Positions 22,986-34,099 of a stretch of 64,000 bases of DNA are shown here, in pieces (the first letter of the stretch is position 1; each line of letters opens with the position of its first letter). The notes beneath the pieces are model-generated. The model had not been told where the DNA came from. It searched no databases and saw only the letters and a program-made list of their open reading frames with translations. This stretch comes from Sorex araneus (taxonomy: Eukaryota; Chordata; Mammalia; Eulipotyphla; Soricidae): contig NC_073303.1 of assembly GCF_027595985.1 (NCBI RefSeq), positions 24,437,084-24,501,083 on the forward strand, read 5' to 3'. The translations under genes and the position numbers were made by a program.

Positions 22986-24080
22986 TTTTTTTTTAATTAA
23001 GAACATAGAAATGAAGTTGAAGGCCTAAAAAATACAGTAGCAAGACTCAGAAGTAGAATGGTAGACACAGAAAATATAATCAGTGATCTCAAAGACAAGG
23101 CGCATGACATTATTAATAAAAAAAGCAGTAAAAATAAATTTTAAAAGGATAAAAAAATATTAAGGTATAAATTAGACACTAGCAAGAGAAACACATATGA
23201 ATCATAGTAATTACAGGAGACGGAAAGAGAAAGGGGAAGAAAGACTGGCAGAAGAAATAATAAGTAAGAACATCCCCAGTCTGAAGAAAATGTTTTGTAC
23301 ATTGATCCAGGAGGCACAAGAAGTGCCAAGCAAAATACGTGGAATAATATCAATGTACATTGTAATCAAAAGATGACAAGAACCAGAGAGACTCTTTAAT
23401 GCATCAAAGATGAGCAAGTCTCAAATATAAGGGTAATAACATAAAATTCACATCACATTTCTCAAGCAAATACTTACAATCAAGAAGGGAATAGAATGAT
23501 GTATTTAAAAAAAATCGAATGAAAATAACCTGCATCAATAAATCCTGTTTACCCTGCAAGGTAATCACTTTGAGGGAGTGATGAAAACATTCTCAGACAA
23601 ACAATAGTTGAAGATATTTATTACATATAAACCAAACCTGTAAGGAATATTAAACTGCCTCCTATAAAAGCACAAACATCTAATGACATAAAAAATGAAA
23701 TATTCATAGAAAAATAACAAATTCCTTCATATCAATACTCTTCCTTAGTGTCAGTGGACTAAGCTATCCAATCAGAAGACACAGAGTGGCTGGATTGATC
23801 AGGAAAAAAAATCCAATACACAACTAACAAGGGACATCCTTAAAAAAATTATGAAAAACACAGCTGAGATCAAGAGGTTGCAAAACAGTCATCTAGGCTA
23901 ATGGGAAACTAAAATACAAAAACTAAAACAAAAAAGGCAGGGGAAGTAAAGTTGTACCCTATCAAATAGCATTCAAGTTAAAGAAAATAATAAGGTATAG
24001 AGAAAGACATGATGTACAGCTAAGGAATCAATAGATCAAGAGGACTTATCAATATATTTGCACCAAATGAATGGGATGTG
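22986..24080 (+). mobile_element. Old L1/HAL1 ORF1-derived fragment
   Basis: Frame 2 at about 22985-23100 reads as an ORF1p-like coiled coil (VARLRSRMVDTENIISDLKD). Further right are blocks typical of HAL1/L1 ORF1 and the sequence behind it (aagacacagagtggctggat near 23780; ttctcagacaaacaatag near 23593). Many stops and frameshifts; not functional. No ORF2 part follows, which favours HAL1. Confidence 0.65.
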
Positions 24081-24089
24081 CCAGAATGA

Positions 24090-24365
24090 AGCACTCTGCT
24101 TTGCAGAGTTCCAGAGACTAGATAGAGACTGGATAATTCCTAACAGACGCCCCACACCCAAGCTCTTTTTATCTTAATAGTTTAGTCACTAGACGCGTGA
24201 GCAAAATAAGCGTTGTGGTGTCTCAATCCTCTCTTTATGAAAATCTCTGAGAAGCTTCCGACCATAACCAATGTGAGTTGTTTCTAAGTTGTCCCAAATT
24301 CCTGCCTCACAGAAACTGTGAGAAATAAGACAATTAGAGTTGTTTTAAATCACGAACGACATAGA
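24090..24365 (+). mobile_element. MLT1-like LTR remnant
   Basis: The right part reads ttcctgcctcacagaaactg then tgagaaataagacaattaga, the usual end region of MLT1 LTRs; the left part is strongly diverged. No coding region is attached. Confidence 0.55.
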
Positions 24366-24528
24366 CAATCAAAACAATACTCATGATTCTTTGCAAAATG
24401 ATTGGCTCTTAATAAGATAATTAGTCACCCCCCTTCTCTCCCCTGTAGTTTTAGTGTTGTATGGTTTTAGTATTTCTAGTATTTAATTAGTCATTTCCAT
24501 TTTACTGATAGTCCTCATTCTTTTTTAT

Positions 24529-24542
24529 GCACTAGAGGGCAC
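24529..24542 (+). promoter_or_regulatory. CTCF-like motif 1
   Basis: gcactagagggcac fits the CTCF core CCASYAGRKGGCRS in 13 of 14 positions. It lies in apparently unique DNA just after the LTR remnant, on the same strand as motif 2. Confidence 0.4.
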
Positions 24543-24593
24543 TCATCTGTTGAAGCGGAACCTTATACAGACAGTTGCAGTTCTCTAATCAAA

Positions 24594-24607
24594 GCACCAG
24601 GGGGAGC
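24594..24607 (+). promoter_or_regulatory. CTCF-like motif 2
   Basis: gcaccagggggagc fits the CTCF core in 12 of 14 positions (G for the first C, A for the late C). It sits 65 bp after motif 1 in the same orientation. Binding is only inferred. Confidence 0.4.
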
Positions 24608-24907
24608 CAGTCCCTAATTTTTCATTGCCTCTTTCAGATGAACTTCATGAAAAAAGGCTTTCAGAAACTATTCAACTAGGAAATAATGAAAAGAATTGGA
24701 GAGTGTATGTAAAGACATTCCAGAAAACAAGAAATATTATTTTGATGAAAAACACTGTCCCCAAACTGGATATATAACAGCAAATAACTAGCATCTTGAT
24801 TAGCCTGAGTATTGTTATTAAGACAGTTTTTATTCTTTTATTGATGATTCCAGGCATAGTTTACTTTTTAAATGATTACATTATTAATTGCAGATTATTT
24901 GGAGAGA

Positions 24908-24953
24908 CCAAAGCCTACCTACATATATGTGCATATATGTAGGTAGGTTTTGG
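24908..24953. repeat. 46-bp palindrome next to a (CA)n tract
   Basis: 22-nt arms (24908-24929 and 24932-24953) are reverse complements with one mismatch and a 2-nt centre. A (CA)-rich microsatellite starts seven bases later. Same arrangement as at 524-589. Confidence 0.9.
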
Positions 24954-24961
24954 GGCACTAT

Positions 24962-25019
24962 ATATACATACACACACAAATACACACACACACACATACA
25001 CACACACACACACACACAC
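24962..25019. repeat. (CA)n microsatellite
   Basis: Interrupted CA units (with ata and aaata breaks). It abuts the tail end of the reverse SINE at 25020, so it probably grew from that SINE's A-rich tail. Confidence 0.9.
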
Positions 25020-25181
25020 GTTTTTGGGCCACACCCAGTGGTGGTTAGGGTTTATTCCTGGCTTTGTACTCAAGGATCACTCCTGATGGTGCTTGGGGGA
25101 CCATTTGGGGTACTGGGGATTGAATTTAAGTTGGCCAAACGTAAGGCAAATGCTTACCTGCTGTACTATCTCTCTGGCCCT
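25020..25181 (-). mobile_element. SINE, type A
   Basis: ttttgggccacacccagtggtgg through the head complement at tatctctctggccc. Tail replaced by (CA)n. Confidence 0.85.
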
Positions 25182-25610
25182 TCATATTCTTATATAAAAC
25201 ATTTGTAATGGCAAATGCTTTTCTTTGACTTAACCACAAATTGAAGGTTATGAGAGGCTAGAATATCACCAGTCCCTCCCAGCTAGTACTGGAAATTCCC
25301 AGGGAGTTTCACACATAACCTCCCCAAACACGCCCTAGGCTCCTTCAGCCAGCCTTGTCGATCTGAAGCAGAAATAGTGACAAGCTGTAGAGGCATCTTG
25401 GCCAAGTTCCCAGATCACTGGGAGCTGACAGTGGGGATTCAGGTCACCACTGGGAGGAACTTCCCTTTCCTCACTGGGGAATGCTACTTTATTCCACGCT
25501 CTATTAGCAACCTGTCAGTGCAGTGGATGGAATATGTTGGGGTAGGGGATATGTGCTATTACTAGAGTCATTATTCTTCATTCTATAATTCGTCTTCTAA
25601 AGACTGATTT
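25182..25610. other. No gene recognised
   Basis: Unique-looking sequence, moderately GC-rich around 25270-25470. Confidence 0.4.
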
Positions 25611-25614
25611 TGTT

Positions 25615-25786
25615 TATTTTCAGGGGCTGAACCACACCTGAAGCTGCTCAGGGATTACTCCTGGCTCTGTGCTCAGGGAACATTTGGGAGGGGTTCTGAG
25701 GACCACATAGGTATCAAGGACTGAACCTAGGTCAGCTGTGTGTGCGGCAAGCATCCAACCTACTATATACTATCTCCCCAGGCCCT
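25615..25786 (-). mobile_element. SINE, type A, old subgroup
   Basis: ggggctgaaccacacctgaag, ctcctggctctgtgctcagg, gaacctaggtcagctgtgtg, tatctccccaggccc. Confidence 0.8.
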
Positions 25787-26239
25787 TTTTCCTCAAGTCT
25801 CTGAGGAGCTATCAGGCTTTCAGTGTTATGAGCCTCCCAATCCTTCCGAAACTGATGAAAAAGCACATTCTGTGACTCAAAACAGCATACTTCTGCCTTA
25901 GGTAATTTTATTCTCATGAGTCACCCCCCTTGAGGCAAATAAAACCTCTACCTGTTATCCCACCTTTGTGATATATGTAGATGCGCCAGACTTTATAGTC
26001 ACTGAGAGCACTATAGCACCTTGGTTTCAAATGGGCACGTGTCCAACGATTGGAATAACTGGTTAGGATTTTCCAGAATGACAGCCCTTCTCGAGTAAAG
26101 GCAATTTATAGAGATTGGCAAGGGATTTCAAAGCAGCTTGAACCCAGCTAACAAGGCCAGTAAAGTCAGGTTTCTGCCTCTTCCTGTAACAAACTAATGA
26201 ATGCCTCACTTCCTGCCTCCCCCAGCAAACATTAGGACT
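25787..26239. other. No gene recognised
   Basis: Unique-looking sequence. Confidence 0.4.
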
Positions 26240-26424
26240 TTGCTTGTGTTTGGGGGTGGGGCGGAAGACACACCTGCATATGCTCAGTGCTTACCCTCCT
26301 GTCTCTGTGCTCAGGGATCACTCCTGGTAGTGCTCAAGGAAACATATGGGGTGCTGGGATCAAACCTGGGTCAGCTGCATGCAAGGCAAGCACTCAGCCT
26401 GCTGTACTATCTATCACCCTGCCC
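26240..26424 (-). mobile_element. SINE, type A, old subgroup
   Basis: Poor A-tail end (tttgggggtggggcggaag), then ctctgtgctcagggatcactcctgg and the head complement. Confidence 0.8.
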
Positions 26425-26564
26425 TCTTCAAGCACCCAGCAAATGTTAGAGTCTCCTTCAGGGCAAGTCAATTTCATCTCTCTTGGCACATTTGCTCATA
26501 AGCAGCTCCCTGAGCTTCAATTTTTCAAAAGGATCTTACATAATCATTTCTTCAGTTATGGCAT

Positions 26565-26731
26565 TTTAGGGTGGGGGCGTTGGACAAATCCACTGGTGCT
26601 CAGGGGTTACTTCTGGTTCTGTGGAAGTAACTCCTCGAAGTCTTGGGGGTCTTACATGGTGCCAGGGATTAAACCTGGGATGACTATGCAAAACAGGTAC
26701 CCTACCCACTGTACCATTACTCTGGCCCCCC
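26565..26731 (-). mobile_element. SINE, type A, old subgroup
   Basis: Reverse copy ending tgtaccattactctggccccc. The type B SINE next to it inserted at its head border. Confidence 0.78.
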
Positions 26732-26743
26732 CAATTATGGAAT

Positions 26744-26983
26744 CACTGTTACTGTCATCCCGTTGCTCATCGATTTGCTCAAACGGGTACCATAACGTCT
26801 CCATGGGACTTGTTGTTACTATTTTTGGCATATTGAATACAACACGGGTAGCTTGCCAGGCTCTGCTGTGCAGGCAAGATACTCTTAGTAGCTTGCTGGG
26901 CTTTCCGAGAGGGGCGGAAGAATCAAACCCAGGTTGGCCACGTGCAAGACAAACGCCTTACCCGCTCTGCTATCTCCAGCCCC
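26744..26983 (-). mobile_element. SINE, type B, perfect TSD
   Basis: TSD caattatggaat at 26732-26743 and 26984-26995. Starts with the complement of its end repeat (cactgttactgtcatcc) with no poly(T), so the insertion is tail-less. Confidence 0.94.
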
Positions 26984-27396
26984 CAATTATGGAATGTTTT
27001 TGCACAACACAAGGTTGATCTGGCATTAGCCACATAGATATAGTTTCTTCAGTGACACTGTAATTGTTTGTCCTGTGTGAGTTCTTTTCTTACATTCTCC
27101 CATTTTTCTTTTAAAACCCTGTTCAAACTTTGTTTCCCTGTTATTTTTTTAAAGTGGGCATGTGTCTACCACTTTTTCATTAAATCTGCACAAATAATTC
27201 TTTCAATCTCTAATAATGTGAGAAGACTTGACAGTAATCAGTCAGGAAATATTTGGTGCTTACCTCCACCTCCTTGATAGAGCAAATGTTCTAATTATGA
27301 GAGGAGGAAAAGTTAGACATGGTAGTATTTACTGGCCAAATTTTCTGTCTGTGGTTGTAATTAAGAGGAATTTTGCTGGGTCATATTAAACTGGTG

Positions 27397-27512
27397 GAAT
27401 ATGTGTACTGGTGAAGGGATGGGTGTTTGAGCATTGTATAATTGAGACTTAAACCTGAAACTTTTGTAACTTTCCACAAGGTGATTCAATAAAAAAATAA
27501 AATAAAATAAAA
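27397..27512 (+). mobile_element. L1 3' end, very short copy
   Basis: gtgtactggtgaagggatgg..aaggtgattcaataaaaaaat, AATAAA then (AAAAT)n. Possible 9-nt TSD aaactggtg at 27388-27396 and 27513-27521; the left copy overlaps L1-like bases, so its length is uncertain. Confidence 0.8.
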
Positions 27513-27529
27513 AAACTGGTGAACTTTAG

Positions 27530-28170
27530 TAAACGTTCCAAGTAAATACTAAAGTAAATATCATAAACCCAAATAATTCAAGTGATTTTATTTACAACCA
27601 GGAAATCTGTCTGTTTCATGTGCTGTCCAGTAGGGACCCTGACCCTGGCTTACTCATAGACTGTTAATTTAAGCAGAATTGGAAAAAGAGCAAAGTATTC
27701 TATCCATGTCCACATCTATGAGCCCTCTTTCTCTTTGAAATAGATACATCCAGTAAGACAGTTCCTTTCTTGGTTGCCCTATCAGGAGAACGTTCCTGCA
27801 TTGGAATTCCATGCAGGAATTTTGTGGGGCAATTATGCACAGGTATTTGGAGAGTGTATGCTTTCGGTGTCTCAAATTTTGCTAGAAAGACCACTTTCAC
27901 ATTTTTTTATACTTTGCACTGCCCTATTCCCAATGATACTTTACGATTTGGAGGGAAGAGTGTGTCATACTCCACTGACAGACTGGATATTCCTACCCTC
28001 TATTTCCTTTCCGCATACAAACCTGGTATCCACTGATGCCCACACGACCAGGTTCGGCCCACACTCGTTCCCAGAACAACCATGGGGTTGTTTGCATAAT
28101 TTAAATCCCCAAAATTACTAACTTTGTAAGTGAGCAATAATCTAAATTCCTGCCTGCTATATTACACCTT
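27530..28170. other. Unique block with overlapping ORFs, no recognised product
   Basis: ORFs of 115 codons (27774-28121) and 88 codons (27770-28036) overlap in different frames; neither has a signal, domain or splice context I can name. Probably non-coding, but the region is not a repeat I recognise. Confidence 0.35.
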
Positions 28171-28176
28171 TATTGG

Positions 28177-28424
28177 ACTGGAGCGATAGCACAGCGTGTA
28201 GGGTGTTTGCCTTGCACGCAGTTGACCCGGGTTCAGTCCCTCCATCCCTCTCAGAGAGCCTGACAAGCTACCAAGAGTATCCCGTCCACACAGCAGAGCC
28301 TGGCAAGCTACTCGTGGCATATTCTATATGCCAAAAATAGTAACAAGTCTCATAATGGAGACATTACTGGTGCCCACTCGAGCAAATTGATGAGCAACGG
28401 GATGACATTGCTGCAGTGCTATTT
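28177..28424 (+). mobile_element. SINE, type B
   Basis: Complete head (actggagcgatagcacagcg) to end (gggatgacattgctgcagtgc). No poly(A). Confidence 0.9.
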
Positions 28425-28430
28425 AAATTT

Positions 28431-28490
28431 CCAATACCTATCTCTTCACCAGGATACATTTCTCACCACCAATATCCCCAATTACCTTTT
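28431..28490 (-). mobile_element. L1 3' UTR scrap
   Basis: tctcttcaccaggatacatt followed by ctcaccaccaatatcccc matches the L1 3' UTR segment seen at 30.2 and 38.7 kb. Confidence 0.5.
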
Positions 28491-29780
28491 AGTGCACCTT
28501 TAAATGACTTTCTGTATATCTAACACAGAATGGGATATTCCAGCCACTCCGCATCCATAATAATATCTCCACACTGTGAATGTTTATGACCTGGGCACTC
28601 CTTTCATGCTCACATTGGTCCTTAGCGTAGACACTTTTACTGCCTTTATCTTACAAAAGAGAATTTGTTCAGTGAGAATTTCTCACTGAATCATGAGAGA
28701 TCGTATAACTTTTCCAAGGTGAAACTGGAAGATAAGCAACTTGAGAATTAGTCTATGGTCTATTATTCCTCCATCCAACTCTATCTCCAAGTCAGTCTGA
28801 ACTTTAGATACTGGTTTTGAACTTCTACCTCGCCATTGGTCTGAATCTTCATCACACATGGTTTCTTCTTGGGTATAGAATTGACCTAGGATTCAGTACA
28901 TCATCTACCCTGGTCTTCCATAACCCTGTCACCCTCTGTTATTACTGACATGTTGTGATTTACAATCCCATCAATGATAGTTTTATGTATATGCTGTCCT
29001 AATACCACACCCAGCACCAGAGGGTCCGTGTCCCTCTCCCAGTGTCTCAGGGACCACTTCCATCCGCCTTGTTTTCTTGCTGCTCACCCTCTCCCCTCTG
29101 CCACCAAATGCAAGCACAGTCCTGTAGACCATGTCACCAGTTCTACTGTCCAACTCATCCATGTGGCAGGAAATGGCATAATTTCATCTTTTTAAGCATC
29201 ATGGTCTAAGACAATAGTAGAAATTATTTGTATCCTTTTTTATTTTATGGAGACATGTTTTGTGTCCGAGCATATGGCATATCTTTAGAAAATGTCCCAG
29301 GGCACTGTGACCTGTGAGCCGCCTCCTCTCCCCGCCACTCCAGAGAGGAAAAACTGCAGGAAGAACAAAAGGCTGCAATTAGAGCATGAAGGTGGACCAT
29401 CAAAAGTTCAAAGCTCTTTTCCTTGACAACACCCTAGTAACAGACTCTTATCTACATTAAAGGCCTGAAGTGGAGTCAGAGAGGGGACAGGGAGGGAGAA
29501 ACTTATAAAACCAGCTTTGCGATGACAAGTGGCATACTTCTTCATCCTTGGGTTGCCTGCATCTCAACTTGGGATGTGTGATTTCTTTCATCACTCTCAG
29601 AAGTACCCTCAACTCTCTCCCCTCTGGAGAAATACATTTTCTCTTGAAAGCATGACTCGTTCCTTCCACATGATCTCCAAAGGAGAACTGTTTTACTTCA
29701 CTCTTCATCTCCTCTTGAAATTCTTTTCTCCGAGGGAAAGTAATGAACTTCTAAAGAACGTGGGCAGAGCTAGGACTTAC
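28491..29780. other. No gene recognised
   Basis: 29280-29520 is GC-richer and has a TATA-like ttataaaacc at 29503-29512, but no transcript structure is visible. Confidence 0.35.
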
Positions 29781-29791
29781 TCATTTTTCTT

Positions 29792-29974
29792 TTCTTTTTG
29801 TTTTTTTTCCTTCTTGGGTCACACCAGCAATGCATAAGGGTTACTTCTGGCTAATGCACTCAGGAATTACCCCTGGCGGTGATTAGGGGACCATATGGGA
29901 TGCTGGTAATCGAACTTGGGTTGGCCTCGTGCAAGGCAAAAATACCCTACCCACTGTGCTATCACTCCAGTCCC
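29792..29974 (-). mobile_element. SINE, type A
   Basis: Reverse copy with poly(T) left end; T-rich imperfect duplication (tttttcttttct) on both sides. Confidence 0.9.
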
Positions 29975-30132
29975 ATCTTTTTTCTTTTCTTACAAAGAAT
30001 TCTTTGCTCTCCCCCGGATTCCATGGCTTCCATAGAAATCAGGTAGCAGTGAAAATTTCAAGTGCAAATCTAGTGGAACTCAAGCACAATCTGAAGATTG
30101 CCACGTGAAGTTGGTGAGAGCCAAGTGATCAA

Positions 30133-30293
30133 AATGTATATATTTACGATTGGGTTTCAGTCATACAGTATTGTAACACCTGTCCCTCTATCAGTGTACA
30201 TTTTCCACCACCAATGTCCCCAGTTTCCCTCCCGCCATATTCTCCCCTCCCCAGCCTGCCTCTATGGTAGGTATTTTTCTCCTCCCCCCCCCC

Positions 30294-30342
<49 letters not shown>

Positions 30343-31563
30343 TTTCCCTCTCTCTCCCCTCTCTCTCCCCCTCTCTCCTTTTGGGCATTATGGCTTGCAA
30401 TACAGGTAACTGAAAGGTTATCATGTTTGTTCCTTTATCTGCTTTCAGCACACAGTTCTTATCCTGTGTGATCATGTGATCATTTCTAACTGCCATTGTC
30501 ATAGTGGTCTCTTCTCTATCCCAATTGCCTTCTCACCCAGCACTTGAGGCAGGTGCTATGGACCAGTCCTGACCCTTGTTTCTACTGTCCTTAGGTATTA
30601 GTCTCATACTATGTTTCTTTATAAACCTCAAATGACTGTTCCTCTCCTTCTCATTCATTTCACTCAGCGTGATACTCTCCATATTCATCCATTTGTAAGC
30701 TAATTTTATGGCTTCATTTTCCCTGGTGGCTACATAGTATTGCAATGTGTAGATGTACCGGGGTTTCCTTATCCACTCATCTGCTCTTGGACACTCAGGT
30801 TGTTTCCGGATTCTGGCTATTGTGAACAGTGCTGCAGTGAAAATACAGGTGTAGATGGTGTTTCTGCTGTGTGCTTTGGGGCCCCCGGGGTATATTCCCA
30901 GAAGTGGTATTGCTACGTCAGATGGAAGCTCAATTTCTAGTTTTGTGGGGGAATGCCCGTATTGTTTTCCAAATAGGCTGGACCATTTGGCATTCCCACC
31001 AACAATGAATTAGAGTTCCTTTCTCCCTGCATCTACACCAGCACTAGCTGTTCTTATTCTTTTTAATAAGTGCTTGTCTCTGTGCTGTGAGATGATGTCT
31101 CATTGTTGTTTTGATTTGCATCTCTAATGATTGCCAATGTAGAGCATTTTTTCACGTACCTTTTGGCCATTTGAATTTCTTCTTTGAGAAGTTTCTGTTC
31201 ATTTCTTCTCCTCATTTTTTGATGGGGTTGGATTTTTTTTCTTGTAAATTTCTACCAGTGTCTTATAGATCTTGGATATTAACCCCTTATCATACGGGCA
31301 ATGGGGAAATAATTTTCCCATTCTGTGGGTTTCTTTGTACCTTAGTCACCATTTCTTTTGAGGTGCAGGAGCTTCTTCGCTTAATGTAGTCCCACTGTTT
31401 GCTTCCACTTGCTTGGTCAGTGGTGTTTCTTCTTTGAAGATGCCTATAGCTTCAGTGTTATGGTGGGTTCTGCCTACATTCTACTCCATGTACCTTATGG
31501 ATTCAGGTCTGATATTGAGGTCTTTAATCCATTTTGATCTGATTGTGTATGTCACAGTGATTC
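30133..31563 (-). mobile_element. L1: ORF2 C-terminal part and 3' UTR, 5'-truncated
   Basis: Antisense L1. The 3' UTR (30133-30500) holds a C run, a (GT)n and CT-rich runs, the complement of the L1 3' polypurine tract. The ORF2 C-terminal part follows: tggctacatagtattgcaat near 30728, gattctggctattgtgaaca near 30810, attcccaccaacaatgaatt near 30993, tggatattaaccccttatca near 31273. Stops and frameshifts are present. The last 40 or so bases of the 3' end are missing. Confidence 0.92.
30283..30335. repeat. (C)n(GT)n microsatellite inside the L1 3' UTR
   Basis: About 12 C followed by about 19 GT units. Confidence 0.95.
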
Positions 31564-31589
31564 TTTTTTTTTCCTCAGTGATTCAGTAA

Positions 31590-31885
31590 AAGTTAATTCA
31601 TTAACAACATGTATGCAAGAAACTCACGCAACTTCACAACAAAAATCTATGAAGCCCAATCAAATAATAAGCAAAAGACAGTTACTTTACCAAAAATATT
31701 TGGATGGCTCACAGACATATGAAAAAGCAGTTAACATCACTTATTATTACAAAAATGCATGTCAAAACCATAGTGCGTTATAACTTCACACCTGAAATTT
31801 TATCGAAAATGCTGGAAACACGTTGGTGAGGATATGAAACAACCCTAGCACTTGTAGGGTATGTTTGAGGTATTTGTTTTTAAAG
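31590..31885 (+). mobile_element. L1 ORF2 C-terminal fragment, old
   Basis: Sense blocks: acatatgaaaaagcagttaa, atgcatgtcaaaaccatagt, gcgttataacttcacacctg, gaaacacgttggtgaggata. Adjacent to the antisense L1 but from an earlier insertion. Confidence 0.75.
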
Positions 31886-31891
31886 AATGGT

Positions 31892-32100
31892 TCCAAGGAT
31901 GTCAGAGAGAAAGCATAAGGGTTAAGGCACTCGGCTTGCTTGTGACTGACCTTTTTTTTTCAATTTCTTATACTATCTATGGTTCTCCAGCTCCTTTTAG
32001 GAGTGATCCTTGAGCACAAAGCCAGGAGTAAGCCCCGGACACTTCTGGTGTAAGGCCTCAACACCTCCTGCACCCAAAGAAATAAACAGATAAAGAAATA
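31892..32100 (+). mobile_element. Old SINE, type A
   Basis: Head gatgtcagagagaaagcataagg and body ttgagcacaaagccaggagtaagcc; T-run insertion in the middle. Confidence 0.65.
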
Positions 32101-32110
32101 AATAAGAATT

Positions 32111-32195
32111 TCTAGTTGTAACAGGATCCATGGCTCCATCTTTTAAAACAGCACAGAAATTTCAGGTTTGCTCATATATTATCTTACCCTCTGGA
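32111..32195 (+). repeat. 85-bp direct repeat, copy 1
   Basis: Begins tctagttgtaacaggatcca and ends ttaccctctgga. Copy 2 is at 33660-33745 with about nine differences. The family is not recognised; between the copies lie an LTR remnant and a SINE. Confidence 0.85.
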
Positions 32196-32394
32196 GTTGT
32201 TTTAATTCAAAGGGATGCTACAGATGGCAGTGGATGTACCTACAGCAGCTATTTTCAATCTTCTGTAAAAATAGCAAATTGAATTTCTACACACACAGTG
32301 AAATGAAAAGATAACTCAATGATAATTCAGTACCTGAGAGAGGAAAAAGAAATTTGAGGTACCTAGAGTTGAAGGGAGTCTTAAAGATTGTTGG

Positions 32395-32830
32395 GGAGTG
32401 AATGAATAGTGCCTATTTGAATGTGGAATTCATGTGCTTAATTCATGCCCAGTCATACGTTGGGACTAGTCCCAAGTTCATAGTTAGGATTCTAGTCCCA
32501 AGTACCTTAGAATGTGACTGGATTTGGTGAGTACCTTTAAAGAGGTAATTTTGTAAAATGAACTTATACAGGTGGATGGCCCTGTGCCATTATGTCTAGT
32601 GTCCTTATAGTAGAACAGAACAGGTCTCAGACACATACAGAGGGAAGAGCATTAGAGGCAGAGAAGCCACCATCTATAAACCAGTGACAGAGGCTTTCAA
32701 GAAAACCCACCCTGCTGACACCTTGACCTTGGGCCTTTAGACTCCAGACCTAGGAGAGTATAAGTTTCTGTGGTTGAAGTTATTTGTGTGAAGAAAATTC
32801 TAGGTGGAATGCCAGTGTCTAGGGCTTTGC
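32395..32830 (+). mobile_element. MLT1-like LTR remnant
   Basis: Blocks in the usual order: gaatgtgactggatttggtg, ttatgtctagtgtccttata, agaagccaccatctataaac, cctgctgacaccttgacctt, gactccagacctaggagag, aagtttctgtggttgaagtt. No coding region attached; old and diverged. Confidence 0.65.
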
Positions 32831-33261
32831 CTCACATTATTGACAATATAGGTGGTCAGTGAATACGCAGAGCATCTGGGCATATTGAGATAATGAGATG
32901 AATAAGTCAAAGGATCTCTAGTGAGAGAGATTGGTTGCAGGTATTATTTAGGATACTAGGGAGATAATTTCTGTAGCAACTAAGGCCCTCTGATGCATCA
33001 GCTGAATACTAGGGCAGGAACTTAATAGAGTCTTTCTAACTCTAACCATCTTTCTCTATCCTCCAAAGGGCCAGAAAACTAATAGATTTTTTTTTCAGGT
33101 ACTATAATTTCATCCCCACAAACCCACTCGTCCCTTTGCAGGCCCTGATCGACCTTACCTTATAAAGGCATCAGACCAAGACCCACATCACAGCCCAGAC
33201 CCAGAGCTGGAAACGAAAGCCCATGCACACTTGTTTCCCTCATGGCCTGGGTTCCACCATT
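32831..33261. other. No gene recognised
   Basis: May contain more LTR-derived sequence, but nothing I can name. Confidence 0.3.
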
Positions 33262-33274
33262 TGAGTGTTCACTC

Positions 33275-33456
33275 TTTCTTTCTTTTTTTTTTGCTTTTTG
33301 GGGCACACCTGGCAATGCACAGGGGTTATTCCTGGCTCATGCACTCAGGAATCACTCCTGGCAGTGCTCAGGGGACCATATGGGATGCTGGGAATTGAAC
33401 TTGGGTTGACCGCGTGCAAGGTAAACGCTCTACCCGCTGTGCTATCGCTCCAGCCC
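33275..33456 (-). mobile_element. Young SINE, type A, perfect TSD
   Basis: TSD tgagtgttcactc at 33262-33274 and 33457-33469; poly(T) left end. Confidence 0.95.
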
Positions 33457-33469
33457 TGAGTGTTCACTC

Positions 33470-33640
33470 GTGGCTTGAAGAAATTAACTTACTCTCATGT
33501 GCCCCTGCAGTGGTGTCCTGTAGCTCTTCTTGTGCTACCAGTCATGTGGATCTCCTGCTGAAAAAGCAACTCAATCCGTGGTGTCTTGTTATGGCAATTC
33601 CAGCTAATACAGAGACCAACTCGTCTCAACCTTTCATTTC
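33470..33640 (+). mobile_element. Possible LTR end
   Basis: gtggtgtcttgttatggcaa then ttccagctaatacagagacc resembles the end of a MaLR or related LTR. Only the end is recognisable. Confidence 0.35.
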
Positions 33641-33659
33641 ATTTATAACTAGACTGAGG

Positions 33660-33745
33660 TCTAGTTATAACGGGATCCATGACTCCATCTTTTAAAAAAA
33701 GCATAGAAATTTCAGGTTTACTCATATATTATCTTACCCTATGGA
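33660..33745 (+). repeat. 85-bp direct repeat, copy 2
   Basis: Partner of 32111-32195, 1.55 kb downstream in the same orientation. Immediately after it a 12-bp-arm inverted repeat (agacaacttgta/tacaagctgtct) occurs around 33757-33783. Confidence 0.85.
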
Positions 33746-33907
33746 ATTTGGTAAGAAAGACAACTTGTATAATACAAGCTGTCTTATATTACTTGACAGC
33801 CTGTATTAGTGTTAAATCCAGATCTTGTATGCCTTCATTTTCAGCCAAGATGCCTTGACACCTAACACCCAGATTCCCGCCAAATGGAATTTGAAAAAAA
33901 AGGTGGG

Positions 33908-34076
33908 TTTTTTTCTTTCTGGGTCAAACCCAGCAATGCACAGGGGTTACTCCTGGCTCTGCACTCAGGAATTACTCTTGGTGGTGCTCAGGGGACCATA
34001 TGGAATGCTGGGATTCGAACCCGAGTTGGCTGCGTGCAAAGCAAACACCCTACCCGCTGTGCTATTGCTCTAGCCC
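33908..34076 (-). mobile_element. SINE, type A
   Basis: Reverse copy, near consensus; flanks aaaaaggtgggttt and caaaaagggttttt suggest an imperfect TSD. Confidence 0.92.
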
Positions 34077-34099
34077 CCAAAAAGGGTTTTTTTTTATTA

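Noticed and set aside
22986..24080. Retained retrotransposon coding capacity
   Set aside because: ORF1-like blocks are broken by many stops and frameshifts and no ORF2 follows.
26287..27018. 243-codon ORF
   Set aside because: Spans three antisense SINEs back to back; the peptide blocks (PLVL.G.., GFPRGAEESNPG) recur at every SINE of the window.
27770..28121. Overlapping 88- and 115-codon ORFs
   Set aside because: Two frames open over the same DNA, no recognisable domain, no splice or start context; not supported as a gene.
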